A stretch of 64,000 nt of DNA from Plantago major (Eukaryota > Streptophyta > Magnoliopsida > Lamiales > Plantaginaceae), in contig CM048840.1 in assembly GCA_026545765.1 (NCBI GenBank), positions 1,633,265 to 1,697,264 on the forward strand, given 5' to 3'. Made by a program: the position numbers and the translations under genes. Of this stretch, positions 30,951-42,772 are shown in pieces (position 1 is the first letter of the stretch; each line of letters opens with the position of its first letter). The notes beneath the pieces are model-generated. The model was not told the origin of the DNA and searched no databases. It saw only the letters and a list, made by a program, of their open reading frames with translations.

Positions 30951-33398
30951 CTAAGAACCGGGAGGAGGCGGTGGTTGTTGGTTCGCACCGAACATCTGCT
31001 GTGCCATCTCATCCATCCGACGAGTGATACGATCTTGATTCTCTAGCAGTTGATCGATCGTTTGCTTGAGAGGATTCATCAGCTCATTCACCTGCTCTTG
31101 TGTGTAGAAATTTCCACGTGATGAGGATGCCTGAGACACCGAGAAGCTACCACCTGTCAATGCAGGGCCCAAATTGTCGATCCCATACACTCGACCCTTA
31201 GCGTCCATCAGGTTGACTTGGAAGAATATCTGGTCTTGCTCTCGAATTGTGAGCTCATAAACGTCGATCATCCTCTCCTCCATGATCCGCTCCACCTCAG
31301 TCAGCAATAGTGTAGTGCATACGAAATGAGATACAGTTTTAGGAAGATACGCTCGATATATAATATACATAAATGCAAATGTGAACCTTAACAAAGAAAC
31401 GTACCCCAATTAGCTCGGCCCTAGGATTAGTCCAGATGCCATTCTTCATTTTTGCCTTCGTGAAGTGGTGAAGAGCAGTAGTGGACTCCCCGACATGGAG
31501 CTGAAGAACATGCAAACAAGTAGTAAGTTGTTAGAAATGAAAGCAAAAAATATATGTACAAATCATATTCCAAGTCATAAATAACATATATACTAATCAA
31601 TATCATGCAGTAATACCATGACCCATAATGATGCTCGAGTACCATCTCGCACCTCAGTCAACCGGTTCGCTCTGTTCTTCGTCGCCGTGTCCCTGACAAA
31701 GGGATCCCTCCAGTACTCCTGCCAAAGTGCCCACTCATCATCTCCCATGAACTGCGGCTTTACCCCAGCGGTTTTCATGTTGCTAACCATCCTCTGATAG
31801 CTCTCTGATCCAACAGTCTCGTAAACAGGCCACAGTTGGGGAATGAGGGCATTGGGAATGAAGTAGTACTTCTACAACATTTCCATAAGAAGTAGAAATT
31901 ACACAAGGTTAATGAAAGTAAGAATTTAAAGATAAACACAAGTACAATGGCTAACATACCACGAAATCAGCACAACAAGTTCAGTAATGGTGACTAACAT
32001 ATCACCCAAGTACAGTGGCTAACATACCACTTAATCAGCACAACAAGTCAAAGAACAATGACTAATATATCACCCAAGTACAGTGGCTAACATACCACTC
32101 AAATTGTCCTAAAATTTACGAACACAATGGTGACTAACATATCACCCAAGTACAGTGGCTAACATACCACTCAATCAGCACAACAAGTCAAAGAACAGTG
32201 GCTAATATATCACCCAAGTACAGTGGCTAACATACCACTCAAATTGTTCTAAAATTTACTAACACAATGGTGATTAACATATCACCCAAGTACAGTGGCT
32301 AACATACCACTCAATCAGCACAACAAGTTCAGTAATGGTGATTAACATATCACCCAAGTACAGTGGCTAACATACCACGGGATAAAGCATTGTAACATTT
32401 AAGCTTACCCGCATCTCATCAAAGTAATGGTGCTTCATCCGGTCCGGGAGCGTAGACCACTTCTCGCCTCCTTCACCCGGCTTCTCCCTCCTGAGCCTTA
32501 TAATCTTACCAAGATTTTCGCTAGCACCCTGTGGCCAAAGCCTGTTATAAATGAGACAGACATGAAACAAACATTCTTAGTAAATTCATGTAACATTTAC
32601 TAATTATCTGAAGAATACTTACTTCTTCCCGTTCGGGAACAACACCGGCTTCCCATTCCAAGTAGCACCGGGTGTCAGAACGGTGTAGGGACACCCATCA
32701 GAGGATAAGTCACCAAACATGGGTGACGTCCCCATGCTCGAGCCAAAGATGAGTCTCAGAACTGTGTTGGTCGCTCCCTTGATGTCATAGCCGCCTGAAG
32801 GGCTACCCACATCACTGCCCGTACCAGAACCACCACTAGTAACACTAGACACCGGAGGACGGTATGTGGACCTCTTCTGCCGCGACATCTGCAAAAGCAT
32901 ACAACAAGTGTTAGTAAGAAAGACGAGATGAATTGGCAGGTAAAACATATACAATAGACACGTAATAAAGCATATATAACAAGTGTTAGTAAGAAAGATA
33001 AGATGAATTGGCATGCATGTAAAACATATACATTTAACACGTCAAGAAGACTAAAAAGTTGAGTTAATCAAGAATCACCAGTATACACATACCCTCGTCC
33101 TCCTCGCCCGTGGTTAAGTCTACATATTGGTCTACGAACCCATGAACCCATGATAACACCATACCTCATACTCAGCTACGAACCCCTTACGTTTCAAGTG
33201 CTCGACTACCGTTCTAGGAGGTAAAAATTGGCTATTCCTACATTTGTTCGCATTGCAAGGGCACTTCATCATCCCCCGACTCAAACAAGTAGTCTGTGTA
33301 AGTGCAAAAGCAATGAAGGCTTCAACCCCTTCCACAAAACTAGATTCAATTCTGCCATTAACAGTGCGACGGTACATCTATGAACGATCGGGATTCAT
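30951..33398 (-). pseudogene. CACTA-associated plant transposase (Ptta/En/Spm) gene with premature stop
   Basis: Minus-strand pieces in order: 33398 to about 33135 is a transposase-associated domain (GVEAFIAFAL, MKCPCNANKCRN, GFVAEYEVWCYHG). Next 32888-32623 (MSRQKRSTYRPPVSSV), 32541-32409 (LWPQGASENLGKIIRL), 31871-31623 (KYYFIPNALIPQLWPVYETV to NRANRLTEVRDGTRASLW), 31500-31405 (LHVGESTTALHHFTKAK) and about 31298-30951, which ends in a coiled-coil-like tail and PPPPPGS. Most junctions have GT-AG sites in phase. The family lies next to CACTA transposases and is thought to help DNA binding. The codon at 33378-33380 is TAG where the domain normally has Trp (MNPDRS, stop, MYRR), so the copy is probably dead; the link between the first piece and the rest is not resolved. 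Confidence 0.75.
31945..32380. repeat. Intronic tandem repeat, unit about 70 bp
   Basis: At least six imperfect copies built from CACCCAAGTACAGTGGCTAA, CATACCACTCAATCAGCACA and ACAAGT-A-TGGTGACTAAC. It lies in the intron between 31871 and 32409 of the CACTA gene. Confidence 0.9.
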
Positions 33399-33858
33399 AA
33401 TTCAACAATTAACCTGCGTCTCAATTTATTAGATTTATAACATGTATAGCATTACGTATTTAGTTTCATTACAATTACAATTACATTCTTAATTAGGATA
33501 CGTTAACAATTGGTAATGAATTACATGCATTTTACGATTACAATTCAATTTTCTAGTAGTTAAACTTCCATATATCTATTAACATTACAAATTGTAGATG
33601 AAAATATTAGTAATCGTTTTTATGTTAATACTCCAAAATTATATTAAAATCACCAAAATCACCAAATTGTCTCCAAACACACAATTAAATCTTCATAATC
33701 CTAGTACGTATACGAAAATAGCTAAGTAAATACCCTACATACTTACAATCAACTAACATCATACTAGCAATCCAATTTCACAATAAATATATCAATTGTA
33801 CATCTTAAAGCTAACCCAATACGTAATATAAGCTAAATTATCTACTACATACTTCCTA

Positions 33859-34832
33859 GAATAAATTTTATTTTACACTAGAATCTTTTTGGCCACTTTG
33901 AATTTACACCACAACCTTTTTTTTTTCTCACTTGACACTAAAACGTTAGTCAACACTTTGAGTCTACACAAATGTTGAGTTTTTTTTCCAATCAACACCA
34001 AAACCTTGATGATAAATTACACCTACTACCAAAACCTTTTCAGCTCACTAGAAATAAATTATATACAACATTGATGATAAAAAAAACAAAAGAAAATTTA
34101 TGAAATAGATTGTTTATATAAGAAAAAACATGTAATTACATTATTTTGATGAGAACAAGTATAATCAGAACAATTAATCGTACATAATGTTGAAAGAGAG
34201 ACATAACTGAGTGAGAGAGAAAGAGAATGAAAATATCATATATGTATTTTGTTTGCCATACATTAGATGTAATTTCATTTTTAAATCATGTATATTGCAA
34301 TGAGATCAATGAGGTGGAAAATATTTTCATTTAATGCCCTCATCTCATCTATATTGCAAGAATTCAAGGAACCACAACTATTTTTATGATTCTCTAGTAT
34401 TATTCTTATAACAATGGCTATTAAATATTTAACATCAAAAATCACATCCTACCACTTAAGAATTTGCAACTATGACCACGCACAATTATGTCTCTCTTTC
34501 AATATTATATACGATTAATTCTTCTGATTATACTTGTTCTCATCAAAATAATGTAATTACATGTTTCTTCTTATACAAGCAATCTTTTTTATACTTTTTC
34601 TTTTATTTTTTTAACATCAAGGTTGTACATAATTTATTTCTGGTGAACTGAAAAGGTTTTGGTAGTTGGCGTAATTTATCATCAAGGTTTTGGTGTTGAT
34701 TGGAAAAAAAACTTAACCTTTGTGTAGATTCAAAGTGTGGACTAACGTTTAAGTGTCGAGTGAGAAAAAAAAAAGGTTGTGGTGTAAATTCAAAGTGGCC
34801 AAAAAGGTTATAGTGTAAAATAAAATTTATTC
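33859..34832. mobile_element. Mutator-like hairpin (foldback) element, 974 bp
   Basis: Perfect 9-bp target duplication TACTTCCTA (33850-33858, 34833-34841), the hallmark length for Mutator-like elements. The arms start GAATAAATTTTATTTTACAC and remain complementary for several hundred bases, including TAATTACATTATTTTGATGA near 34135 against its inverse near 34555. Most of the element is therefore one long inverted repeat. No coding capacity. Nested inside CACTA 2. Confidence 0.92.
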
Positions 34833-35391
34833 TACTTCCTATAAACATACAATTGATCAAACTAGTTGAAATTAACAAAATCCCCAAATTTTAAAAAGTA
34901 AGGGTTTTAGCCAAAATACCTTCAATTCCGGAGAAAATAGTGGATGAAAGTTGAAATTGATGCACAACCCGAGCTCCTTGTCCCACGAGCTTCGAAACGA
35001 GTCCAAGATTGGCAGGAATCGTCGAGATTTGGTCGGAAATGGCAAGTGGCGAATTTGAGAAGAGAGGAGGAAGAAAGAAAAACAGTGAGCAAATGGGGGA
35101 GATCGATCCATTCTGCCCGCTGTATAATTAGTCTGCTAGGGACGGATAGCAATCCGTCCCTATTTAGGGACGGATAGCTATCCGTCGCTGACCCCCCTTT
35201 TTCATTAATTTTTTTTCTCGGTCAACTGTTTTAGGGACGGATACCATAATTCGTCCCTAAATAGGGACGGACTAGAGACGGACTAGAGACGGATAGGTCT
35301 ATCCATCCCTAGTCCGTCCCTAAATCCGCCGATTCGTCCCTAAGTTAGGGACGGATTTTATCCGTCCCTAAATTCGGTTATTCTTGTAGTG

Positions 35392-36005
35392 TATCATGGC
35401 TCCTTAAAACCATCACACCATATCTTAAAACATTAACAAGAGCGGTTAAAACTATAATTGAAACATACAATACCAACGCATTAAAACCATCACATCATAT
35501 CTTAAAACATTAACAAAATACGTTAAAACTGTAACTGAAACTTTCAATGCTAACAACTAAAACCATAACATAATCTATTAAAATCATAACGGAAAATGTA
35601 TGTCTCGGCGGTTTTTTAAGAAACTCGGCCGGTCAGATCACTAAAACCCAAAAACTGCAAAAAACCACAAAAAACCCTGATGATTATCTTATAGTAAAAT
35701 CTTACCTTTTTCAAGAATTTGACATTTTGGATGATGTCTGGGTCTGGGACTGAAGTTTGAGTTAAACCTCTTCAACTACCATTCCGGTTTGCAGCGAAAC
35801 TAATGTTATTTAATATTTGCAGCCAAATTAGAGTATTTTCCTTCAATGGGTACTGGCTTGTTCAACCTATGTTTGCCGATTTTGTCACCTCACTCCTATT
35901 CTTCAATTAAAGGTGTGTCAGTCTAAGTTTTAATGTTTTATGGTTTACTATACATGATACCCCATCTTGTAGGAACTCGTATGTTATGTAAAACTATGTA
36001 TTATA
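35392..36005. other. Spacer with inverted patch of the 29-kb minisatellite
   Basis: 35400-35590 has repeated TTAAAACCATCACA and TCTTAAAACATTAAC words, the reverse complement theme of 28925-29640. No gene. Confidence 0.6.
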
Positions 36006-36121
36006 CTTCTCCGCCAGGCTAATCATAATCATGTTTCAGTTTAATTTTTCACAATCAACAATCTCCAACTTTAACTATAAATTAATAATAAACTGTAAAT
36101 ATTAAAAGTTCATTTACCATA

Positions 36122-36414
36122 TGATGCAATATGGGTTTTGAGGTACAACAAGAATTAGAAGACAGGTCTTTATTTCAAATCACTTTGTTTTGGGTTTATT
36201 TTCTTTATTTTCAGTCTGTTAACTAGTTAGCCCATTAGGGTTTCTATAGTTTTATTTAAATACTTGTCTTAGTTATTTGTTAGGGAGTATTTGTTGATTA
36301 TTGAATAAAAAAATCGAGAGTTTTCTCTCAAATATGTCAATTCTTCGTTATTCTGCGGAATCAACGAAGCTTTGAGTTATCGTTCTTCCTTGCTTGTCCA
36401 CGCACGCTGCATCA
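36122..36414 (+). repeat. 5' LTR
   Basis: 293 bp, TG...CA ends; differs from the 3' LTR by a few substitutions and small indels (for example GAAGACAGGTC against GAAAACAGACTGGTC). Confidence 0.93.
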
Positions 36415-37333
36415 GATTGGTATCAGCTTCCGGCCGATCCTGAGTCATATAGTTCGAGAGACAGAGGAGAGCCAACAATTGTGCCCAGATTGATTATGTC
36501 GATTTGTGGAGGGATACTGACGATTTGCGACGACAGGTTGAACAATTGACGCGGCGATTGGATGAATTTGTCAATAAGCAACCTCGTGATCGATGTGCTC
36601 GTAGAAACTTCTCCGAGCCGCAGTATCAGTTTTTTGAAGAATTTTCGGTATCGTCCACAGAGGTAATCGTTTCTAATTTTTCATATGATTTAAAGATTTA
36701 TTTACGTTTGATAAGGAAGACAATAATAAATCTGCAAATTGGGATGGTGAACCGATTTGGGATGAACATGTGGATGAAGATTCAGAAGAGAACGACAATA
36801 ATTTGATAGTTTTGGATCAAATAGGAGTTGATTCGGGTCGAGAAGGCGAAAGAATCGCGCGAAACAGACAAAAAAATAGCCCAGAAGCGCGATCAGAACC
36901 GTTATGCGTGCAAAGACGCTGTGCGGAGAGGTCTGGCGAGTGTGTTTCACGCCAGAAGAAAAAAAGCGATCTTTGGTGTTTTAGCGAGTGCGGGCGCGTC
37001 CGTGCTCGGAATCGCGCGTGGTCAAGTTCGTTGGAATCCTAAGATGATTTTCCAGGTGATAGGGTTGGTTCCCGGCTGGTTTGGTGTCCCGGAGTGTGGA
37101 ATAATACATATGGAAGTGAAAGAACAGTTCTTGGAAGACGAAATCGGGGCTATCACTAAAGATGAGGTGTTCAATATCCGTAGGATGATATCACAAGACA
37201 CATGGATACACTGGAGGATGATTTGGGATAGCGGTGGAGCATGGACAATGTATTCTGGCATATGGACTTGTCTGGACTCATAATTTGCTCGTATTTTAAA
37301 CTCGAGGACAAGTTTTCTTTAAGTGGGGGAGAA

Positions 37334-37627
37334 TGATGTAATATGGGTTTTGAGGTACAACAAGAATTAGAAAACAGACTGGTCTTTATTTTAAGTCACT
37401 TTGTTTTGGGCTTATTTTCTTTATTTTCAGTCTGTTAACTAGTTAGCCCATTAGGGTTTCTATAGTTTTATTTAAATACTCTTAGTTATTTGTCAGGGAG
37501 TTTTTGTTGATTATTGAATAAAAAAATCGAGTGTTTTCTCTCAAATATGTCAATTCTTCGTTATTCTGCGGAATCAACGAAGATTTGAGTTATCATTCTT
37601 TCTTGCTTGTCCACGCACGCTGTATCA
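37334..37627 (+). repeat. 3' LTR
   Basis: 294 bp, directly preceded by the polypurine tract and followed by CCATA. Confidence 0.93.
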
Positions 37628-37732
37628 CCATATGTAATGAAATTTTATGGTTTGGGATTAATTTATTAGAAAAGTTGAAGATCGTTGACCGTAAAAGGTC
37701 AAAATAAGACACGTTTAGTAAGACGGAAGGAG

Positions 37733-38043
37733 TACAATGCAGCACATAAAATAGTTGACCTAAATATGATATACTAACGAGTTAGAAAATACTAAGATAA
37801 ATGCAAACATTATTGTTAGAGAAATTTTGCTTGTTCCACTCTAACCTTTGAATTCTTATGATGTGCATTTAATTTTCCCCTAAATATTGTAAGGTCGGCA
37901 TGAGGTCTTCTCCGTGTGCATTTTAGCATATCCCGACATCTAATAGATGAATACTGGCTACTGCAAACCAGACTCACACATATCCTATTGTGTAGCACTC
38001 AAAAAAGTTTTGTTACTGATTCATTTTCTTTAGATTTCATTTA
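37733..38043. other. Spacer
   Basis: AT-rich, nothing recognised apart from the TA flank of the preceding MITE. Confidence 0.5.
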
Positions 38044-38045
38044 TA

Positions 38046-38284
38046 CTCCCTCCGTCCGGAGAACTTCATACATTAGGGTTGACGCGCAGTTTTATGCGAA
38101 AAGTTAAAGTAATGATAGAATATAGAAAATATGGAAAAATGTGTACTTTTAGTGGCAAATTGTGTAAAGTTGATATTGTTTATTATTTGTTGGGTGTGGG
38201 ACAGTTTCCTTTTTTGGTAATGTATAAAGTTCTGTGGGACGGTTAAAAATGGCAAATGTATGAAGTTCTGCGGGACATAACGAG
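38046..38284. mobile_element. Stowaway-type MITE family B, copy 1
   Basis: 239 bp between TA duplications (38044-38045, 38285-38286). Starts CTCCCTCCGTCCGGAGAACT and matches the element at 59000-59247 along its length (CAGTTTTATGCGAAAA, TAAAGTAATGATAGAATATA). The right TIR is decayed. Confidence 0.88.
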
Positions 38285-38286
38285 TA

Positions 38287-38519
38287 TCAATTTTAAAGTC
38301 TTGTTAGTTTCATTTGAATCAGTCTTAGAGTGGATGATTGGGTCCGATTAGAAGATAAATGTGCGCACAACTCAAAATAAAGTACCATTGTAAGAGGTAA
38401 GAACACGTGTCGGTCCGTGAGATCGATTTATCGCCTTGATGAATAATCATACCGTCTAAATGGCACGTAAAAATTGCAGTTGACCTATGAACAAATAAAC
38501 AAGTTTGAATTGTAAAGAT
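38287..38519. other. Short spacer before the LINE
   Basis: Nothing recognised. Confidence 0.4.
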
Positions 38520-38569
38520 GATTTATGCCTTATTCGCTTGATATATAATTCCTAGTTGTTCAAAAAACA

Positions 38570-39720
38570 ATGCCAAGGAAGAAAAAAGCGACGCCGGCGA
38601 CTTCGGCGAACTAGCGGCTGGTGGGGCGTCCACGTAAGACTATGGTGCCTACCGACCCCTCCCCTTCTTCCCCATCGTCTGCTGGGATGGCTAACGATAG
38701 TTTAGATTCTGCTGCGGCTAGTGTTTCGGAGGATGTTGCTCCGACGAATTCGACTCCACCATCCCCTGTTCGATTTGATATACCTGAGATGGATAATGAT
38801 CCTCCTACTGCAAATTTACGGGACCAATCTGCACTGACCTCTGATGATATCTTTGATAAGGATTGCTCCAAGAAAGACCAAGGTGCTCTGGATTCTGACC
38901 TAGGTAAACAGAGCCAGGACTTAGACATTAATGTTACAGAACCTCCTGCATCGACCATGAATCGGACAACCACGGCCTAGGTGGATGTTATCCGAGGAAA
39001 CCGAGTTCCTGGTCGTGGATTGACCATAGCTTATAGTCCACCTCATGTGACTGAGGGTGAGATAATCATTGAAATTGAAGATGAAGACATCGAATCTGAA
39101 TTGGAATTATGGAAGAACTCATTAATCATGTATGTTGCAGATAATTCCTTATCAATGAATGCGGTTAAGAATTTTATGGTGAAAGTTTGGAACTTTGTCG
39201 CTTTGCCTGAACTTTATTATAATGAGGTGGGGTTCTTCATCATTCGATTTCAGTCGGAGGAAGATAAGAACTTGGTTGATGCTGGTGGAACTTACTACGT
39301 CTATGGAAGGCCAATGATTCTACGACCATGGACTCGAAACTTTGAGTTGAAGGAACATATGTTGCGACTGGCACAGATATGGGTGAAGTTCCCACAATTA
39401 CCGCTCTATCTCTGGGGAGCTAAGAGCCTGAGTAAGATTGCTAGCGTTATTGGAGCGCCTAAGTTCACTGATGTGTGTACGACAAAGAAGCTGAGGGTCT
39501 CTTATGTGAGAATTCTGATTGAGGTGGATATTACGCAAGAACTCCGTCAATTTGTAATGATTAAAGATCGTCAAGGATCTCTTATCAAGCAGCCAGTAGA
39601 ATATGAATGGCAACCGTTATTTTGCCAAAAGTGTCAAAAGATGGGACACATGTGTGGAGAGAGCAGGATGAACAGGAATTTCGAACGGGGAGACCAGCAC
39701 GATTTGATACAAGGTCGGGG
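38570..39720 (+). pseudogene. LINE ORF1 (DUF4283, zinc knuckle), broken
   Basis: Likely start MPRKKKATPATSAN at 38570, with in-frame stops at 38612-38614 and 38978-38980. The DUF4283-type region follows (NFMVKVWNF, GRPMILRPWT, PQLPLYLWGAKSL, VEYEWQP). A CCHC-like knuckle CQKCQKMGHMC lies near 39630. ORF1 proteins of plant L1 elements bind RNA. After the knuckle the frame runs into text unlike ORF1, consistent with a deletion joining it to ORF2. Confidence 0.88.
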
Positions 39721-39759
39721 AAACCAACAAAGGCGAAAACGTCTGGGTAACCGATGGAG

Positions 39760-42700
39760 TTTCTATGATAACTACTCGGCGCATGTGCTTGGCCGAATAT
39801 GGGTGGTATGGGATCCAGGACGTGTGCAAGTGATATTTTTGAGTTGCTCAGATCAGTTTCTTCACTGCCGATAGTTTGATGTGAATGGGGTAGATAGGGG
39901 GCTTATCACCTTCATTTATGCCCATAATAACTGAGAACTCTTGCTATTGGCATAAGTGAGCAATGGGTTTGCATAGGAGACTTTAACAATGTCCTTCGTT
40001 TTGGTGATCGCGTTGGGGGTAATCCTGTGCTGGAAAATGAGTACAAAGACCTGGCTGAGATGATGGATGAGATCGGTCTTTTCGAAATCAACATGGTAGG
40101 GGAATGATTTACTTGGTCGAATAAGCATGAACATGGCACCATTTACTCTCGCATTGATAGAGCTATTGGAAACGCTGAGTGGTTTCAAGCGAATCCGAAT
40201 GTTGATATAGAGGTCTTGGTGCCAGGGTTATCAGACCACTCCCCTCTACGATTTAGAAATTGCTTAAACATCCAGGTAAAACGTTCTTGCCTTCGATTCA
40301 TCAACTACATCACTCAGTTTGATGATTTTAGGGACATAGTGGCGGCTTCATGGAGAGGGCAGGGACTGTGGAAAAAATTGAAAAGCTTACAACCAGTTTT
40401 AAGGGGCCTGAATAAGCGAATCAGTGGTACTGGACTCCGAATTGCACAACTTCGAGATCAACTGCAGCAGAGACATGAACAATTACGCACGGACAAGTTT
40501 GACTCTACCCTCATTCGCCAAATCAGGGAAAATGCACTGGAACTGGAACAATGGCAAGATATTGATGAGCAGATTATGCGTCAAAAGTCGAAGGTGGACT
40601 GGATAAAATCGAGAGATGGAAACTCTGCCTTCTTCCATGCGCAGGTGAAAGAAAAGAACAGAAGGAATGGGTTACGTAAACTGGAGACTGATGATGGGCG
40701 GATTCTAACCCGTGCTTCAGAATTCGGAGAGATTCTTGATTTCTACTCCAAGTTGGTTGGCAATTTAGCCAGTAGGCGTGCAAGAGTGAATATTGAATAT
40801 ATCAGATTGGGGAATCGATTATGTCATGGAGATAGGGAATTTTTAGTGCAGCCTATTACTCGAGTTGAAATCGACCTGGCACTAAAGGATATTGGTGATC
40901 TGAAAGCCCCGGGAATTGATGGTTTCAATGCGTACTTTTTTAAAAAGGCGTGGCACACGATTGGGAAGGATGTGTATGATGCAGTGATGGATTTCTTTAA
41001 CACCTCTCGATTATACCCTGCCCTGAATTGCACACTAGTTACATTGATTCTGAAGACTCCGGAGGCAGTTAAGGTACGGGATATGAGACCCATTGCTTGT
41101 TGCACGACAATGTGTAAGATTATTTAAAAAATAATCACTTCACGGCTGGGAAAGGTGATTAATATCATTGTGGATGATAGCCAATCGGCCTTCTTACCGG
41201 GAAAGGTGATTCAAGATAACATCTTACTTGCTCAGGAACTTGTAAAGGGCTATAACAGGAAGAATATTTCGCCTAGATGCATGATACAGATGGATATGCA
41301 TAAGGCCTATGACACAATGGAGTGGGATGCTCTGGAAGTGATTATGAAAGAAATGGGTTTGCCAGCTCAGTTCGTGCGCTGGATCATGTGTTGTGTCACG
41401 ACAGTATCGCTCGATTAATGGGGTGCCGTCAAAACTACTTAAAGCACGAAGGGGCCTGCGTCAAGGTGATCCATTATCTCCATATCTCTTTGTATTGGTT
41501 ATGGAATATCTTCACCGGTGTTTAAAGAGTTTGAGAACTATTCCTGAATTTAATTTCCATCCTAAGTGTGAAAAGCTGCATACAATGAACTTATGCTTTG
41601 CGGATGATTTAATGCTCTTTATGCGTGGGGATTTGAAGTCGGTTCAGTTGAGCATGGAGAAATTTAATCACTTCTCGGATGCTACTGGTTTGCGTGCCAA
41701 TGTAGCTAAGACGAAGGTCTACTGTGGTGGCATGGTGGCGTCGACTAGGCAGCAAGTACTTTCTGCCACGGGTTTCATTGCCGGCAGCCTTCCAGTTCAC
41801 TATCTTGGCGTGCCATTATCACATAAGAAGCTCATTGTTGCTCAATACCAACCCCTATTTGATCGGATTCTGAGTAGGATGAAGCACTGGACGACTACGC
41901 TACTAAGTTATGCTGGCCATGAGCAGCTGATTCGCAGTGTCATTACCTCCATCACGGCTTATTGGTTACAGGTTTTCCCCTTCCCAAAAAGGGTTCTTGA
42001 TCGCATTTGCCGTAGCTTCCTATGGAGTGGGAAGGATGGGAATTACAAGAAAGCTCTGGTGTCGTGGGAACAGGTATGTGCTCCTCGGAGTTGTGGTGGT
42101 CTGAATATCATCGCCTTGCCAGAATGGAATAAAGCTCTGATTGCTAAACTCCTGTGGAAAATTCAAACGGAGGCCGATTCCCTATGGGTTCGATGGATAC
42201 ATAGCTACTACATCAAGAATCAATCGTGGGAGGTGTGGTCAGCTCCCCTATGCAGTTCCTCTATGATTAAAGCTATACTTAAGATTCGTGGGACTTTACA
42301 ACACACACAGGAATGGCGTGAACAATTGGCAAAGGACAGATTCTCTGTGCGCAAGGCTTACCAAATCTTTAGGAATTGTCCGGCAAAGGTAGAGTGGTGT
42401 GATTTGATTAGCCGGAATCCTGCTCGACCAAAGGCTATTTTTATACTTTGGCTAACACTTCACCGGAGATTGGCAACAAAAGACAGATTGGCTTTCTTTG
42501 GGATTCACACGGATGGGGCCTGCAGTTTCTGTGGGGATACGGAAACCGTAGAACATCTATTCTTCCAGTGTCCTATAACATATGCGATTGTGAAAGGTGG
42601 ATTACAATGGCTGAGACTTGCGCACCCTTGCATCGCAAACTGGCAACAGCTGCTGTCCTGGTTCCGTCGCATGGCTCGGGGAAAAGGAGGACATGCATAT

Positions 42701-42772
42701 GTCTTCCGAGCTCTAATGGAGGAAATCATATATCATATTTGGATTGCTAGGAATGAAAAACTATTTCACTAA
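39760..42772 (+). pseudogene. LINE ORF2 (endonuclease, reverse transcriptase, zf-RVT), broken
   Basis: The endonuclease N-terminus is missing; what remains includes CIGDFNNVLRFGDR, an in-frame TGA near 40106, and LVPGLSDHSPLRF. Reverse transcriptase blocks are clear: LKAPGIDGFNAYFFKKAW, DSQSAFLPGKVIQDNILLAQ, IQMDMHKAYDTMEWD, GLRQGDPLSPYLFVLVMEYL and the catalytic FADD box (CFADDLMLF, about 41595). There is a TAA at 41125-41127 and a frameshift near 41405-41415. The zinc-binding zf-RVT-like end (RLAFFGIHTDGACSFCGD, EHLFFQCP) closes at 42772. Cannot encode an active protein as it stands. Confidence 0.92.

Larger units (their letters stand above)
30640..35391. mobile_element. CACTA (En/Spm) element 2, with damaged accessory gene
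   Basis: The right end inverted reads CACTACAAGAATAACCG, followed by dense GGGACGGATA subterminal repeats (35130-35390). Matching repeats occur near 30650-30730, so the left end is close to 30640, but its CACTA terminus is decayed and no target duplication can be read. The interior carries a minus-strand Ptta/En/Spm-type gene and a nested hairpin element. I see no main (TNPD-type) transposase, so it is probably an internal deletion derivative. Confidence 0.75.
36122..37627 (+). mobile_element. Short non-autonomous LTR retrotransposon (1.5 kb)
   Basis: Two direct LTRs (36122-36414 and 37334-37627) start TGATG and end ATCA, and are flanked by the 5-bp duplication CCATA (36117-36121, 37628-37632). 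A primer-binding site TGGTATCAG, matching initiator-Met tRNA, begins at 36418. A purine tract AAGTGGGGGAGAA abuts the 3' LTR. The 919-bp interior has a short gag-like start (DLWRDTDDLRRQVEQLTRRL, about 36501-36600) but no protease, reverse transcriptase or integrase. The LTRs are close to identical, suggesting fairly recent insertion by machinery supplied in trans. Confidence 0.93.
36006..37732. mobile_element. Stowaway-like MITE split by an LTR retrotransposon
   Basis: 36006-36121 and 37628-37732 are two halves of one MITE. The left half begins CTTCTCCGCCAGGC and the inverted right half CTCCTTCCGTCTTAC; they share AACTTT and TTAAT blocks in inverted register. TA flanks the pair at 36004-36005 and 37733-37734. 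Removing the retrotransposon and one CCATA copy restores a MITE of about 215 bp. Confidence 0.8.

Noticed and set aside
31945..32380. CRISPR-like array
   Set aside because: Units are about 70 bp, imperfect and contiguous without unique spacers; this is an intronic minisatellite in a plant transposon.
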